Assembly: GCA_025358025.1 (NCBI GenBank)
Contig: JANYKW010000079.1
Span: 1-64,000 of the forward strand
Origin: Bacteroidia bacterium
GTDB taxonomy: Bacteria; Bacteroidota; Bacteroidia; Bacteroidales; Prolixibacteraceae
Reading direction: 5' to 3'
Length of the DNA stretch: 64,000 nt
The notes beneath the pieces were generated by a model. That model did no database searches. It saw only the letters and a list, made by a program, of their open reading frames with translations, and had not been told where the DNA came from. The position numbers were made by a program, and so were the translations under genes. Shown here piece after piece: positions 45,784 through 53,799 of this stretch (position 1 is its first letter; every line of letters starts with the position of its first letter).

Positions 45784-48369
45784 ATGAAATCTATATTTCT
45801 ATCTCTTTTCATACTGCTTCTTATTTCATTTTCTGTAAAAAGTGAAAATTCAATGAGTCCTCAAAAAATTGTCCCTGGGCAATTTTTGAAATCCTGGCTG
45901 CTGCTGGGACCTATTCCATTGCAGGTACAGCCTGATCCTGAGAAATCGTGGGACCATCTGCCCGGATTCAATACAGATTATCTGAAAAGTTATGGAGGAG
46001 AGAACAATCTTGTGGTCAAGAAGGGAGACATAGTCAGTCTCGGCAAAAAATCCTTAGCGTGGAAATATTCATCGTCTTCTGATTCCATCATCGATCTGGG
46101 GGCAGCCTTATCCAAATCCTATCCGGTCTGCGGGTATGCCTATACGGAAGTAGAAGCGGAAGAAGCCGGAGTTCAGCTAATTGGTCTGGGTTCCAACGAT
46201 GGCGTCCGACTGTTTGTAAACGGCGTGCAGGTGTTCGACTACCCTGCCGCGCGCGGTATCAAGCTTGACGGGGACCTCATTCCTGTGCTGCTGAAAAAGG
46301 GAAAGAATACACTTCTGCTTAAAATAGAGCAACACGGTAACAAATGGGGTTTCTGCCTGAGATTTCACAATTTCTCCGTTGCCGAAGCGCTGGAAAGAGG
46401 CGACCTTTTTAAGGTGTGGGCAGACGAAAGCGGAGCTGCCACTGTTGTCTCATCCTACCTGCCTGAAGTACTGAATAACATCGTTCAAAAATTGGAACTA
46501 GCTATCACCGACATGCATGGGATTGAAATTCTGAAGGAAGAGCGCACTACCTCTTTCTGTGCGCCCCTCAAAATCCCCTCCACCAATTATCAGCCCTACT
46601 TTGCGATTTTAAAAGTTCAGTTAAAATCAGGAAAATCTCTGGAAAGAAAAATTGAATTTACAGCAGGAAAACGAATTGAATATACTTTGTTCAGCAACGG
46701 AAAATCAAATTACCGTATCTCGCTGGCGGACAATGCGTCTGAGTCAGAAAAATGGGCTGCTAAAGAGTTTCAGCACTGGATGAAAGAGATCAGTGGAATC
46801 GAACTTCAAATCCTGCCTTTTGATCGAAATTTTAACGGACCACAGATCGTGGTGGGCACCCCGGTTTCCTCAACAAAATCGTCCCTTCAAACCCCATCGT
46901 CCCAGTCGTCTGCCTCTGCCTCTGCATCAGAATCCTTTCATTATTACAACGAAGGCCCTGTCATTTATATTACGGGAGGGAAACAGAGGGGCACCATGTA
47001 CGGAGTCTTCGAATTCCTCGAAAGGGAGTTAGGCTGCAGGTGGTACACTCCTGCAGTCACTGTCATCCCAAAAAGGGAGGAGTTAAAGTTTGTCTGGTTC
47101 GACCATAGCGAAAATCCGGGAGTCAGGGTGAGGAATGATTTCTACTTTGAAGCCTTCGACCCGACCTGGGCGACGCGTAACAAGATGAATGGTGCCATGG
47201 GGTACCGCGAACAACCCGGAGGTATTGAGAGCTATTGGTCTGTACATACTTTTTACCCATTGATGCCACCCGATGAATTTTATAAAAAACATCCTGAATA
47301 CTATAGTCTGATAGAGGGCAAGCGAATCTATGAACGTGCCCAGCTATGCCTTACAAATCCTGATGTTCTGCGGATCATCACCGACCGGATCAGGAAGCGT
47401 ATGCGGGAAAGTCCGGAGTACCTGATTTACGACGTGTCGCAGAACGATTGGCACAACCCTTGTCAGTGCGAAAAGTGCCAGGCAATTGTCAAAGCAAAAG
47501 GGGGAGAATCAGGAATGATCATCTGGTTTGTCAACCAGGTAGCAGAAGCAGTGGAGAAGGAGTTCCCTGATAAATTTATCGGGACTCTCGCCTATCAATA
47601 TACCCGAACTCCACCTGAAAATATAAGACCGAGACACAATGTAGTGGTTCGGTTATGCAGTATCGAATGTTGCTTTGCGCACGATTTTAAATCTTGTCCG
47701 GAAAACAAATCTTTTCTCAATGACCTGAAAGGATGGTCGGCCATTGCTCCGCATATGTATATCTGGGATTATGTAGTCAATTTCGGTCACTATGTAATGC
47801 CTTACCCCAACTTCAGGGTACTGCAATCCAACATCCAGTCATTCAGGGATAACAATGCCATCGGCATCATGGAACAGGCTGCCTACCAGAGCCGTGGCGG
47901 TGAATTTTCAGAACTGCGTTCCTACCTGATCTCTAAATTATTATGGAATCCTGAGTGCAACACAGATGACGTTATCAACGATTTCATGGCAGGTTATTAC
48001 GGTCGGGCCGGAAAGTTCGTCAGGCAATATTTTGACCTGCTGCACAACCGGATCACACCTGACACCCACATACACCTGGGGTTAACGCCGGGAGACGCAA
48101 TCTTCTCAGACGATTTTGTTCAAAAATCCTGCGATCTTTTCAAGGAGGCAATTAAAGTCTCAGACAATGAAGAAATAGTTAGACGGGTTGAAATGTGTTC
48201 ATTACCTGTTCTTTATCTCAAATGTAAACGCACACCTGCCATTGCCCGCCAGGATGGTACCTATGAGACTTTTTGCCGTATCGCAAAACGTGAGAACGTG
48301 GTAAATTACTCTGAGGCAGGCGAGGTGGATCGTAAAGCATTTCATAACATGGTTGAAAATTCAAAATGA
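45784..48369 (+). CDS. DUF4838 protein with GH20-like N-terminal domain
   Basis: An 861-residue protein with a signal peptide. An N-terminal sandwich with FNDG-like GSNDGVRLFVNGVQVFD (residues about 20-200) is followed by a GH20b-like domain (SESEKWAAKEFQHWMKEISGIEL ... GTMYGVFEFLERELGCRWYTP) and the DUF4838 barrel (QNDWHNPCQCEKCQAI, IGTLAYQYTRTPPENI, LRSYLISKLLWNPECNTDDVINDF). DUF4838 occurs in polysaccharide-use loci but has no settled activity. In the GH20b domain sits a Ser-rich insert (about residues 361-380, TKSSLQTPSSQSSASASA) encoded by a pyrimidine-rich repeat; it interrupts a position where relatives should have a short loop. Confidence 0.85.
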   Translation: MKSIFLSLFILLLISFSVKSENSMSPQKIVPGQFLKSWLLLGPIPLQVQPDPEKSWDHLPGFNTDYLKSYGGENNLVVKKGDIVSLGKKSLAWKYSSSSDSIIDLGAALSKSYPVCGYAYTEVEAEEAGVQLIGLGSNDGVRLFVNGVQVFDYPAARGIKLDGDLIPVLLKKGKNTLLLKIEQHGNKWGFCLRFHNFSVAEALERGDLFKVWADESGAATVVSSYLPEVLNNIVQKLELAITDMHGIEILKEERTTSFCAPLKIPSTNYQPYFAILKVQLKSGKSLERKIEFTAGKRIEYTLFSNGKSNYRISLADNASESEKWAAKEFQHWMKEISGIELQILPFDRNFNGPQIVVGTPVSSTKSSLQTPSSQSSASASASESFHYYNEGPVIYITGGKQRGTMYGVFEFLERELGCRWYTPAVTVIPKREELKFVWFDHSENPGVRVRNDFYFEAFDPTWATRNKMNGAMGYREQPGGIESYWSVHTFYPLMPPDEFYKKHPEYYSLIEGKRIYERAQLCLTNPDVLRIITDRIRKRMRESPEYLIYDVSQNDWHNPCQCEKCQAIVKAKGGESGMIIWFVNQVAEAVEKEFPDKFIGTLAYQYTRTPPENIRPRHNVVVRLCSIECCFAHDFKSCPENKSFLNDLKGWSAIAPHMYIWDYVVNFGHYVMPYPNFRVLQSNIQSFRDNNAIGIMEQAAYQSRGGEFSELRSYLISKLLWNPECNTDDVINDFMAGYYGRAGKFVRQYFDLLHNRITPDTHIHLGLTPGDAIFSDDFVQKSCDLFKEAIKVSDNEEIVRRVEMCSLPVLYLKCKRTPAIARQDGTYETFCRIAKRENVVNYSEAGEVDRKAFHNMVENSK
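46878..46930. repeat. Pyrimidine-rich repeat insert inside the DUF4838 gene
   Basis: TCGTCCCTTC, CATCGTCCCAGTCGTCTG and three CTCTGC units encode the Ser-rich segment of the protein. Composition resembles the CCGTCTCT array family found between genes. Confidence 0.6.
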
Positions 48370-48370
48370 T

Positions 48371-48405
48371 TTGCTGATTAGCTAATTTACTGATAAGCTG
48401 ATAAC
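48371..48405. repeat. Octamer array, first arm (TGATTAGC family)
   Basis: TGATTAGC, TAATTTAC, TGATAAGC, TGATAACA follow the DUF4838 stop codon and are complementary in type to the array at 48482-48521. Confidence 0.8.
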
Positions 48406-48481
48406 ATGGAAGTTCCGTCAGAACCGAAAATTATAAATAATATCCAAAATATTCTGTTTATTCATTGTGTGATACCTGAAT

Positions 48482-48521
48482 AATTAGCAAATTAGCAAAT
48501 CAGCAAATTAATAAATCAACA
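48482..48521. repeat. Octamer array, second arm (AATTAGCA family)
   Basis: Five units in 8-nt phase (AATTAGCA, AATTAGCA, AATCAGCA, AATTAATA, AATCAACA) run up to one base before the ATG of the epimerase gene, so they occupy the whole ribosome-entry region. Confidence 0.9.
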
Positions 48522-48522
48522 T

Positions 48523-49401
48523 ATGATTCACCTTGCAAAAAATTCAAAAATCGAAATTGCCGTCAGGCAACCCGGCGCAGAACTCTCCTCCATTAAATCA
48601 CTAAAAAGCGGTATCGAATACATGTGGGGCTGCGATCCGGATATCTGGAACAGCACAGCACCAATCCTATTCCCGATTGTTGGCGGATTAAAAGATGATT
48701 CATACATCTGGAAAGGGGAGAAATATTCGCTCAAAAAACACGGATTTATCAGGGATAATCCCCAGCTTCAATTAACAGGAATTACTGCTGATTCTCTCTC
48801 ATTTGGCATGTCTTCCAATAAAGACACCCATAAAATGTACCCATTTGATTTCGAATTCAGCATTCATTTCATCCTGGAGGAGACCAAAGTAAGGGTTATA
48901 CATCAAATCACAAATACCGGAAACACGCCCCTTTATTTCTCATTGGGCGGCCACCCGGGTTTCAAATGTCCTATTCATTTTGACGAAAATTATGAGGACT
49001 ATTATCTCGAATTTGAAACTCCTGAAAATTCATCCACCTGGTTGTTGCACGAAAACGGAACAGTTCTCGACGAAACGACTCCCGTGTTTGATAATTCAAA
49101 TAAAATTCCTCTCACCCATGAGCTGTTCAGCAAAGACGCACTTATCTTCAAGGATCTGAAATCAAGGAAAGTAACGCTGCGGAGTAAAAAATCCAAAGAG
49201 GCACTCTCTGTTTCATTTGAAGATTTTCCATTTCTGGGAATCTGGGCCAAGACAAACGGTGATTTCGTCTGCATTGAACCCTGGCTTGGAATTGCCGACA
49301 AGTGGAACACAGATCAGAAACTCGAAAAAAAGGAAGGCATACTGCAACTAGCTGCTGGTGAACTTTTCGAAGCGGAATATATCGTGGAGATACATGAATA
49401 A
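48523..49401 (+). CDS. Aldose 1-epimerase family protein (LacX-like)
   Basis: A 292-residue cytoplasmic protein with the galactose mutarotase-like sandwich: GAELSSIKSLKSGIEYMW, SAPILFPIVGGL-type TAPILFPIVGGLKDDSY, KHGFIRD and the catalytic-site region SLGGHPGFKCP. Length and motifs fit the LacX-like branch, which may interconvert anomers of a sugar or sugar phosphate. Its start codon directly follows an octamer repeat array, and its stop lies inside the stem of a long bidirectional terminator. Confidence 0.88.
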   Translation: MIHLAKNSKIEIAVRQPGAELSSIKSLKSGIEYMWGCDPDIWNSTAPILFPIVGGLKDDSYIWKGEKYSLKKHGFIRDNPQLQLTGITADSLSFGMSSNKDTHKMYPFDFEFSIHFILEETKVRVIHQITNTGNTPLYFSLGGHPGFKCPIHFDENYEDYYLEFETPENSSTWLLHENGTVLDETTPVFDNSNKIPLTHELFSKDALIFKDLKSRKVTLRSKKSKEALSVSFEDFPFLGIWAKTNGDFVCIEPWLGIADKWNTDQKLEKKEGILQLAAGELFEAEYIVEIHE

Positions 49402-49434
49402 AAAAAGCGCTCTCGCGCTTTTTTTATTCATGTA
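49391..49434. terminator. Perfect 20-bp bidirectional terminator
   Basis: Bases 49391-49410 and 49415-49434 are exact reverse complements around a TCTC loop. The stem contains AAAAAAAGCGC/GCGCTTTTTTT, so a U-tract follows the GC core on both strands. It covers the stop codon of the epimerase and ends one base before the stop codon of the convergent oxidoreductase. Confidence 0.92.
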
Positions 49435-50835
49435 TTATTTCCTGGCCATCTTCAGTGCCTCGGTAGTCGTATAATACTTCACGATCATGTTGGGCACTTC
49501 CCAGTCGGGCAGTTTACCTGCTTTTAAATACCCGAGATATTGCTCTGTTACCTGACTGAAATGAGCCTCATGGCCAACTTTATATTTGTCGGGGATCACT
49601 ACTTTCCAGGACATTTCATCGACTTTTTCTATGGCTAATCCCGGAATGCTGCTGTTATTAACCAGCATATTTTCTAGTTCCCCGGCAATATCCGTTACTG
49701 CCGTCCCCTGATTTGCCCGAATGTATAAGGTTGGCAAGAACTTCTCTGCCTCACCCTGTTTAATCTCAACGGAAGCCTTGGAACCGCGCAGGATAGCATA
49801 ATGGGTGTCTCCTGAGCCTGCCGGAGCGCTATAGTCCCATTTGGCAGTTACTTTGACGAGAACTCCCTTAATTTTGTAAAGCATCTCACCGTTTGCATAT
49901 TCATCCAGTTTACCGTCTTTAACAACATGGGACAGATAATCAGGAAATTTCTCCAGACGTGTCACCGCGGTAAATTCCTCCGCCGAAATAACAGTAGGCC
50001 AGTGCCTTGCCTGCAACATTTCAACATCCGATTTTTGCAAAATCACACCAGGAAAGCAACCCCATTGCACCAGATCGACCAAATGGACAGCCACATCCAC
50101 AAGGGCCTCACCCTGCTGTTCCACATCGAAAAACCATCCCGGTCTAACCAATGGCGAGCCCGAAACATTCTTGAAGAAGTAGTGCACACTTACAATCTCG
50201 ACAGCTGGTTGTTCCGCTGTACCAACCTGAAGTGAACCGAAAATTGCCTGATTGTGCGAAAGTTCCTTTTGTAATATCGAGGTAATCTCATGCCTTTCTG
50301 TCATGATGTCGTACAAAACAACCCCCTTTTCAGCTGCAATTTTAAAAGATTCTTCCAGCAGGGTGAAATTATCCGGATGGATTACCATTGGTTTATCGGC
50401 CAGTACATTTAAGCCAGCCTCAACCGATTTTTTGATGTAGGATGTTTTGATCCGGTTGTTACCTGCAACAACCACAACATTGCCTTTTTTCTCATCCAGC
50501 ATCTTTTCAAAGTAATCCGCACCATTATAAACCAGCTCATTCCAGTTGGTCGGATCTTCTATACGGTTATTGTATCCGCTGATTCGCTTCAGATGCTCCT
50601 TTACGTCTGATCCTTCCGGCGAATAAACGTGTACTTCCGGATTTACCTGATCATACATTTTCTTCTGTACAAGCGCTGCATGAAAATGGCCCGGATCCAG
50701 TGTAATCAGGCGGACCTCACCCTTTGCACCCGTGAATTGTTTGGATTCTGCCTGTGGTGTATTTTTTTTTCCGCTGCCGCAGGATGTCAGCAATGCCAGC
50801 ATTACAAAGCCCATCTGAATTGTTTTGGTTGTCAT
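49435..50835 (-). CDS. Gfo/Idh/MocA-type oxidoreductase lipoprotein
   Basis: A 466-residue protein with a lipoprotein signal (LLTSC). The Rossmann part has VRLITLDPGHFHAALVQKKMYD and ADKPMVI in place of the usual EKP; the C-terminal part fits the putative-oxidoreductase C-terminal domain of this family. It is probably periplasmic or surface-anchored and uses a tightly bound NAD(P) to oxidise or reduce a sugar carbon. It is the last gene of the minus-strand run that begins with the DUF1080 gene at 55176, supporting a joint role in keto-sugar chemistry. Confidence 0.87.
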   Translation of the reverse strand: MTTKTIQMGFVMLALLTSCGSGKKNTPQAESKQFTGAKGEVRLITLDPGHFHAALVQKKMYDQVNPEVHVYSPEGSDVKEHLKRISGYNNRIEDPTNWNELVYNGADYFEKMLDEKKGNVVVVAGNNRIKTSYIKKSVEAGLNVLADKPMVIHPDNFTLLEESFKIAAEKGVVLYDIMTERHEITSILQKELSHNQAIFGSLQVGTAEQPAVEIVSVHYFFKNVSGSPLVRPGWFFDVEQQGEALVDVAVHLVDLVQWGCFPGVILQKSDVEMLQARHWPTVISAEEFTAVTRLEKFPDYLSHVVKDGKLDEYANGEMLYKIKGVLVKVTAKWDYSAPAGSGDTHYAILRGSKASVEIKQGEAEKFLPTLYIRANQGTAVTDIAGELENMLVNNSSIPGLAIEKVDEMSWKVVIPDKYKVGHEAHFSQVTEQYLGYLKAGKLPDWEVPNMIVKYYTTTEALKMARK

Positions 50836-50860
50836 TTTTATATTGGTTAAATTTAAAATA

Positions 50861-50896
50861 GAAGTGACTAAAGTGAACTTAAGTGACTAAAATTAT
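50861..50896. repeat. Nonamer array (AAGTGACTA family)
   Basis: AAGTGACTA, AAGTGAACTT, AAGTGACTA cover the last codons and the stop of ogt and the gap behind it. The encoded tail of Ogt (HLSSL) is repeat-derived. Confidence 0.8.
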
Positions 50897-51377
50897 GAAA
50901 GAGCAAATCATTTTTTGTATACCTTGCCTCATGCAGCAACAGCCACTTCTTGCGATCGAGCCCGCCTGAATAACCTGCCAGTTTACCATCACTGCCTATT
51001 ATCCTGTGACAAGGGACAATAATAGGAATTGGATTTCTCCCATTTGCTGTTCCGACAGCTCTCGTGTTCAAATCAGAACCAGTTTGCACTGCAATATCCC
51101 GGTAACTTTTTGTCGTCCCATAAGGAACCTGCATCAACAACTGCCACACGCTTTTCTGAAACCCTGTTCCGTCAGGATCAAGTTCCAGATCAAAGTAAAA
51201 ACGGGTTCCTGCAAAGTATTCATATAACTGAATAACCGTATTTTGTAAAATTTCAGGAGGATTTTCCGACTCCTCCACCTGATCATCACAGAAACTCAAT
51301 GATTTCAAATGTGTATCCCCGGAGACCAATACCAGACGTCCAACCGGACTATCCAAACTCCTGAAATAACTTCTCAT
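50868..51377 (-). CDS. ogt: Methylated-DNA--[protein]-cysteine S-methyltransferase
   Basis: A 169-residue protein with the active-site motif PCHR (IVPCHRIIG, Cys123), the helix-turn-helix region GTTKSYRDIAVQTG, and RAVGTANGRNPIPI. It removes alkyl groups from O6-alkylguanine by irreversible transfer to its cysteine. Its ATG overlaps the TGA of the upstream TIM-barrel gene by four bases, so it is translationally coupled to a sugar-catabolic operon, an odd place for a repair gene. The C-terminal tail (FHNFSHLSSL) runs into a nonamer repeat and is unlikely to be conserved. Confidence 0.95.
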   Translation of the reverse strand: MRSYFRSLDSPVGRLVLVSGDTHLKSLSFCDDQVEESENPPEILQNTVIQLYEYFAGTRFYFDLELDPDGTGFQKSVWQLLMQVPYGTTKSYRDIAVQTGSDLNTRAVGTANGRNPIPIIVPCHRIIGSDGKLAGYSGGLDRKKWLLLHEARYTKNDLLFHNFSHLSSL

Positions 51378-52276
51378 GATTTCTGTCCCAGAATATTGGC
51401 GAGCCTATGACACAATTCCTTTAATCCTTCAGGGGTGTCGCCACCAGGCTGCTCAATAGTAGCCCAGCTGTGGTAACCAACCTCATCCAAACTCTTTATG
51501 ATAGCAGGCCAGTTATTATCACCCTCCTGCAAGGCTACGCCAAATCCCGCCCATTTTCCCTGTTTATCGGCTATCTTCCTGCTGTATTCCTTGATGTGAA
51601 TCCTGGCAATTCTTTTCCCCAGTATCCTGATCCACTGTTCAGGCCATCCAATAACCAATACATTGCCACAATCAAAATAGGAACGCACAAAGGGGGAGTT
51701 AAACTGGTCTATGTAGTGCGCCATCTCAAGGGGTGAAAGGAGGAAGTTGTTCCACACATTTTCGATCGCAATAGTTATACCGAGTTCAGCGGCCAATGGC
51801 AGCACCTTGCTGATTTCTGCAATAGAACGATCCCAGCATTCATCATATCCGACATTTTCTCCAACCCTGGCTGGAATTAACAGAATGGTATCTGCCCCAT
51901 AAATCTTAGCGTCTTCCATGGTGACCTTAAGGGCTTCGACACCCTGCTCCCTCACGCGGGGATCCGGATCCGACAGGGAATACTTACCATGGAGGGATCC
52001 ACAGACGGATGGTACGATCAAACCTGTCAGTTCCTTTGCCTTTAGTACCTCTTCCCTGTTCATGGGGCTCATCACCTCAACCCCATCGAAACCGGCATCT
52101 TTAGCAGCCTGAAACTTCTCAAGAATAGAAGCGCCGAATCCGATATTCCCCCACATGATCCCTTTTTTAATGGTTCGGATTGCACTCTTTTCTGTTTGTG
52201 CAACTCCCATGATCGGGGCAGCATAAAGACCCAAAGAGGCTGCAACTGTATTTCTGGTAAATTCCCGTCGCTTCAT
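51374..52276 (-). CDS. Secreted TIM-barrel sugar phosphate isomerase/epimerase family protein
   Basis: A 300-residue protein with a twin-arginine-like signal (MKRREFTRNTVAASLGLYAAP). The xylose isomerase-like barrel shows GFDGVEVMSPMN, VCGSLHGKYSLSDPD, ITIAIENVWNNFLLSP, RSYFDCGNVLV, IARIHIKEYSRK and WATIEQPGGDT, the usual order of metal and base residues. It likely acts outside the cytoplasm on a sugar intermediate, beside two Gfo/Idh/MocA proteins and the DUF1080 protein. It is distinct from the Hyi-like paralogue at 42342-43208. Confidence 0.87.
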   Translation of the reverse strand: MKRREFTRNTVAASLGLYAAPIMGVAQTEKSAIRTIKKGIMWGNIGFGASILEKFQAAKDAGFDGVEVMSPMNREEVLKAKELTGLIVPSVCGSLHGKYSLSDPDPRVREQGVEALKVTMEDAKIYGADTILLIPARVGENVGYDECWDRSIAEISKVLPLAAELGITIAIENVWNNFLLSPLEMAHYIDQFNSPFVRSYFDCGNVLVIGWPEQWIRILGKRIARIHIKEYSRKIADKQGKWAGFGVALQEGDNNWPAIIKSLDEVGYHSWATIEQPGGDTPEGLKELCHRLANILGQKS

Positions 52277-52328
52277 GTTTGTGAAGTTTGAAAAGTAAAA
52301 ATGATTGAAATGTGTCGTATTTTACTCT

Positions 52329-52394
52329 ATGTCCCTCGATCTCTCCGTCTCCCGTCTCTCTGTCCCTCCGTCCTCTCCGTCCTTCTCTCCGTCA
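52329..52394. repeat. Octamer array (CCGTCTCT family), degenerate
   Basis: GTCCCTCGATCTCTCCGTCT and further CCGTC units. On the minus coding strand it is a purine-rich GGACGGAG array starting directly after the stop of the oxidoreductase gene. Confidence 0.85.
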
Positions 52395-52399
52395 TTCTT

Positions 52400-53755
52400 T
52401 CAGGAAGGAACAGCCTCAATCCCAATAACAGGGATCACCTCAGGGATATTCGGTACAGGCCCAAAAGCATACGATTTAGGTCCGAGCGATAATCCGGAAT
52501 TCAGCATTTCGTCCCAGGTAACATCTTTGCCGGTATAAGCAGAGATCCGCCCCATCATAGTGACCAGGGTAGAATGAACCTGCGCCTCTGCATCGCTGAA
52601 CGGTTTTCCGGTCCGGATGGCCGTAACCAGATTGACATGTTCCTGAACATACGGATCCTGTACTTTCCATGTTAGATCAGTATCTCCATCTTTGGGGTAA
52701 GGATATTTCCACATCACCGTGCCATCCGGATGGAAAAGTGTTCCGTTGCAATCGGCATATCCTTTGGTCCCGACGATGATTTCGCGCTTCAGGTTACTGC
52801 ATCCGCTAATCTGACGGGCCGCACAATGCGCCTGCATTCCGTTGTCATAAACATAATTCACACTGAAGAAGTCATATTGATCTCCGGTAATCCGCCGTTG
52901 CCGGCCTCCCCAGCCCATGCATTTCACAGGATTTTTCCCGATGTGCCAGTTCATCACATCTACCTCATGGATAAACTGCTCAACGATATGATCCCCCGAA
53001 AGCCAACAGAAATTCTCCCAGTTGCGAAGCATATACTCCATGTCTGTCCACTCTGGCCTTCTCTTCTTGACCCATAATGCTCCTCCATTACGAACGATAT
53101 GTGCGCTGACGATGTCTCCTATCTCTCCTGCAACAACCCGCCGGTGTGTTTCGACATAATCTTTCTGAACCCTGCGGATGGTGCCACTTACAATGGACAG
53201 CCCCATCTGTTCTGCCCTTTTTGAAGATACCAGAATAGATCGGGCTCCGACCGGATCTACGGCACAGGGCTTCTCCATAAAGATGTGCTTTCCGGCACCA
53301 ACGGCCGCTTCCACGTGTGCAGGACGGAAATGAGGCGGAGTGCACAGTAGCACGATGTCGACCCCAGCTTCAATTACTTTCTGGAAACTGTCAAATCCGA
53401 CAAAACACTTCTCGTCCGGAACCTCAATGTTTCGCTGCTTTTTCAAAAGAGCCCGGGATTCGTCCATCTTATCCTGAAAGACATCCCCCATTGCTACGAT
53501 TTGAAGGTTTGGTCCTGCATCGACAAAATTGATGGCTGCACCGGTTCCCCTTCCACCGCAACCAACCAATCCTGCACGCAAAACCTTGCCATCCGGTGCC
53601 TTCTCAAGCATAGCCGCAGAAGTGGCTTCGTTTGCAGTCTTGCTACCTGACCCTGAACAGGAGAGCAGCAAATTTGTTGCTCCCAACGTTGCAACAGTCC
53701 CCAATGCTGTGTTGGAGATAAAATTGCGCCTGCTTAAATCTGATTTTGGTTCCAT
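52400..53755 (-). CDS. Gfo/Idh/MocA family oxidoreductase with Tat-lipoprotein signal
   Basis: A 451-residue protein with a twin-arginine motif (SRRNFISNTALG) followed by a lipobox-like LLLSC. The Rossmann domain has LRAGLVGCGGRGTGAAINF and the catalytic-lysine motif EKPCAVDP; the C-terminal domain has the sugar-binding GDHIVEQFIHEVDVMNWHIGKNP. It probably oxidises a sugar hydroxyl to a ketone in the periplasm with bound NAD(P), the first step expected of a 3-keto-glycoside route whose hydrolase (DUF1080) is encoded 44 bp upstream. Confidence 0.92.
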   Translation of the reverse strand: MEPKSDLSRRNFISNTALGTVATLGATNLLLSCSGSGSKTANEATSAAMLEKAPDGKVLRAGLVGCGGRGTGAAINFVDAGPNLQIVAMGDVFQDKMDESRALLKKQRNIEVPDEKCFVGFDSFQKVIEAGVDIVLLCTPPHFRPAHVEAAVGAGKHIFMEKPCAVDPVGARSILVSSKRAEQMGLSIVSGTIRRVQKDYVETHRRVVAGEIGDIVSAHIVRNGGALWVKKRRPEWTDMEYMLRNWENFCWLSGDHIVEQFIHEVDVMNWHIGKNPVKCMGWGGRQRRITGDQYDFFSVNYVYDNGMQAHCAARQISGCSNLKREIIVGTKGYADCNGTLFHPDGTVMWKYPYPKDGDTDLTWKVQDPYVQEHVNLVTAIRTGKPFSDAEAQVHSTLVTMMGRISAYTGKDVTWDEMLNSGLSLGPKSYAFGPVPNIPEVIPVIGIEAVPS

Positions 53756-53799
53756 AGTTAATGTAAAATTGTAGTCGCTTGAATTGTTTGAAATATTGC

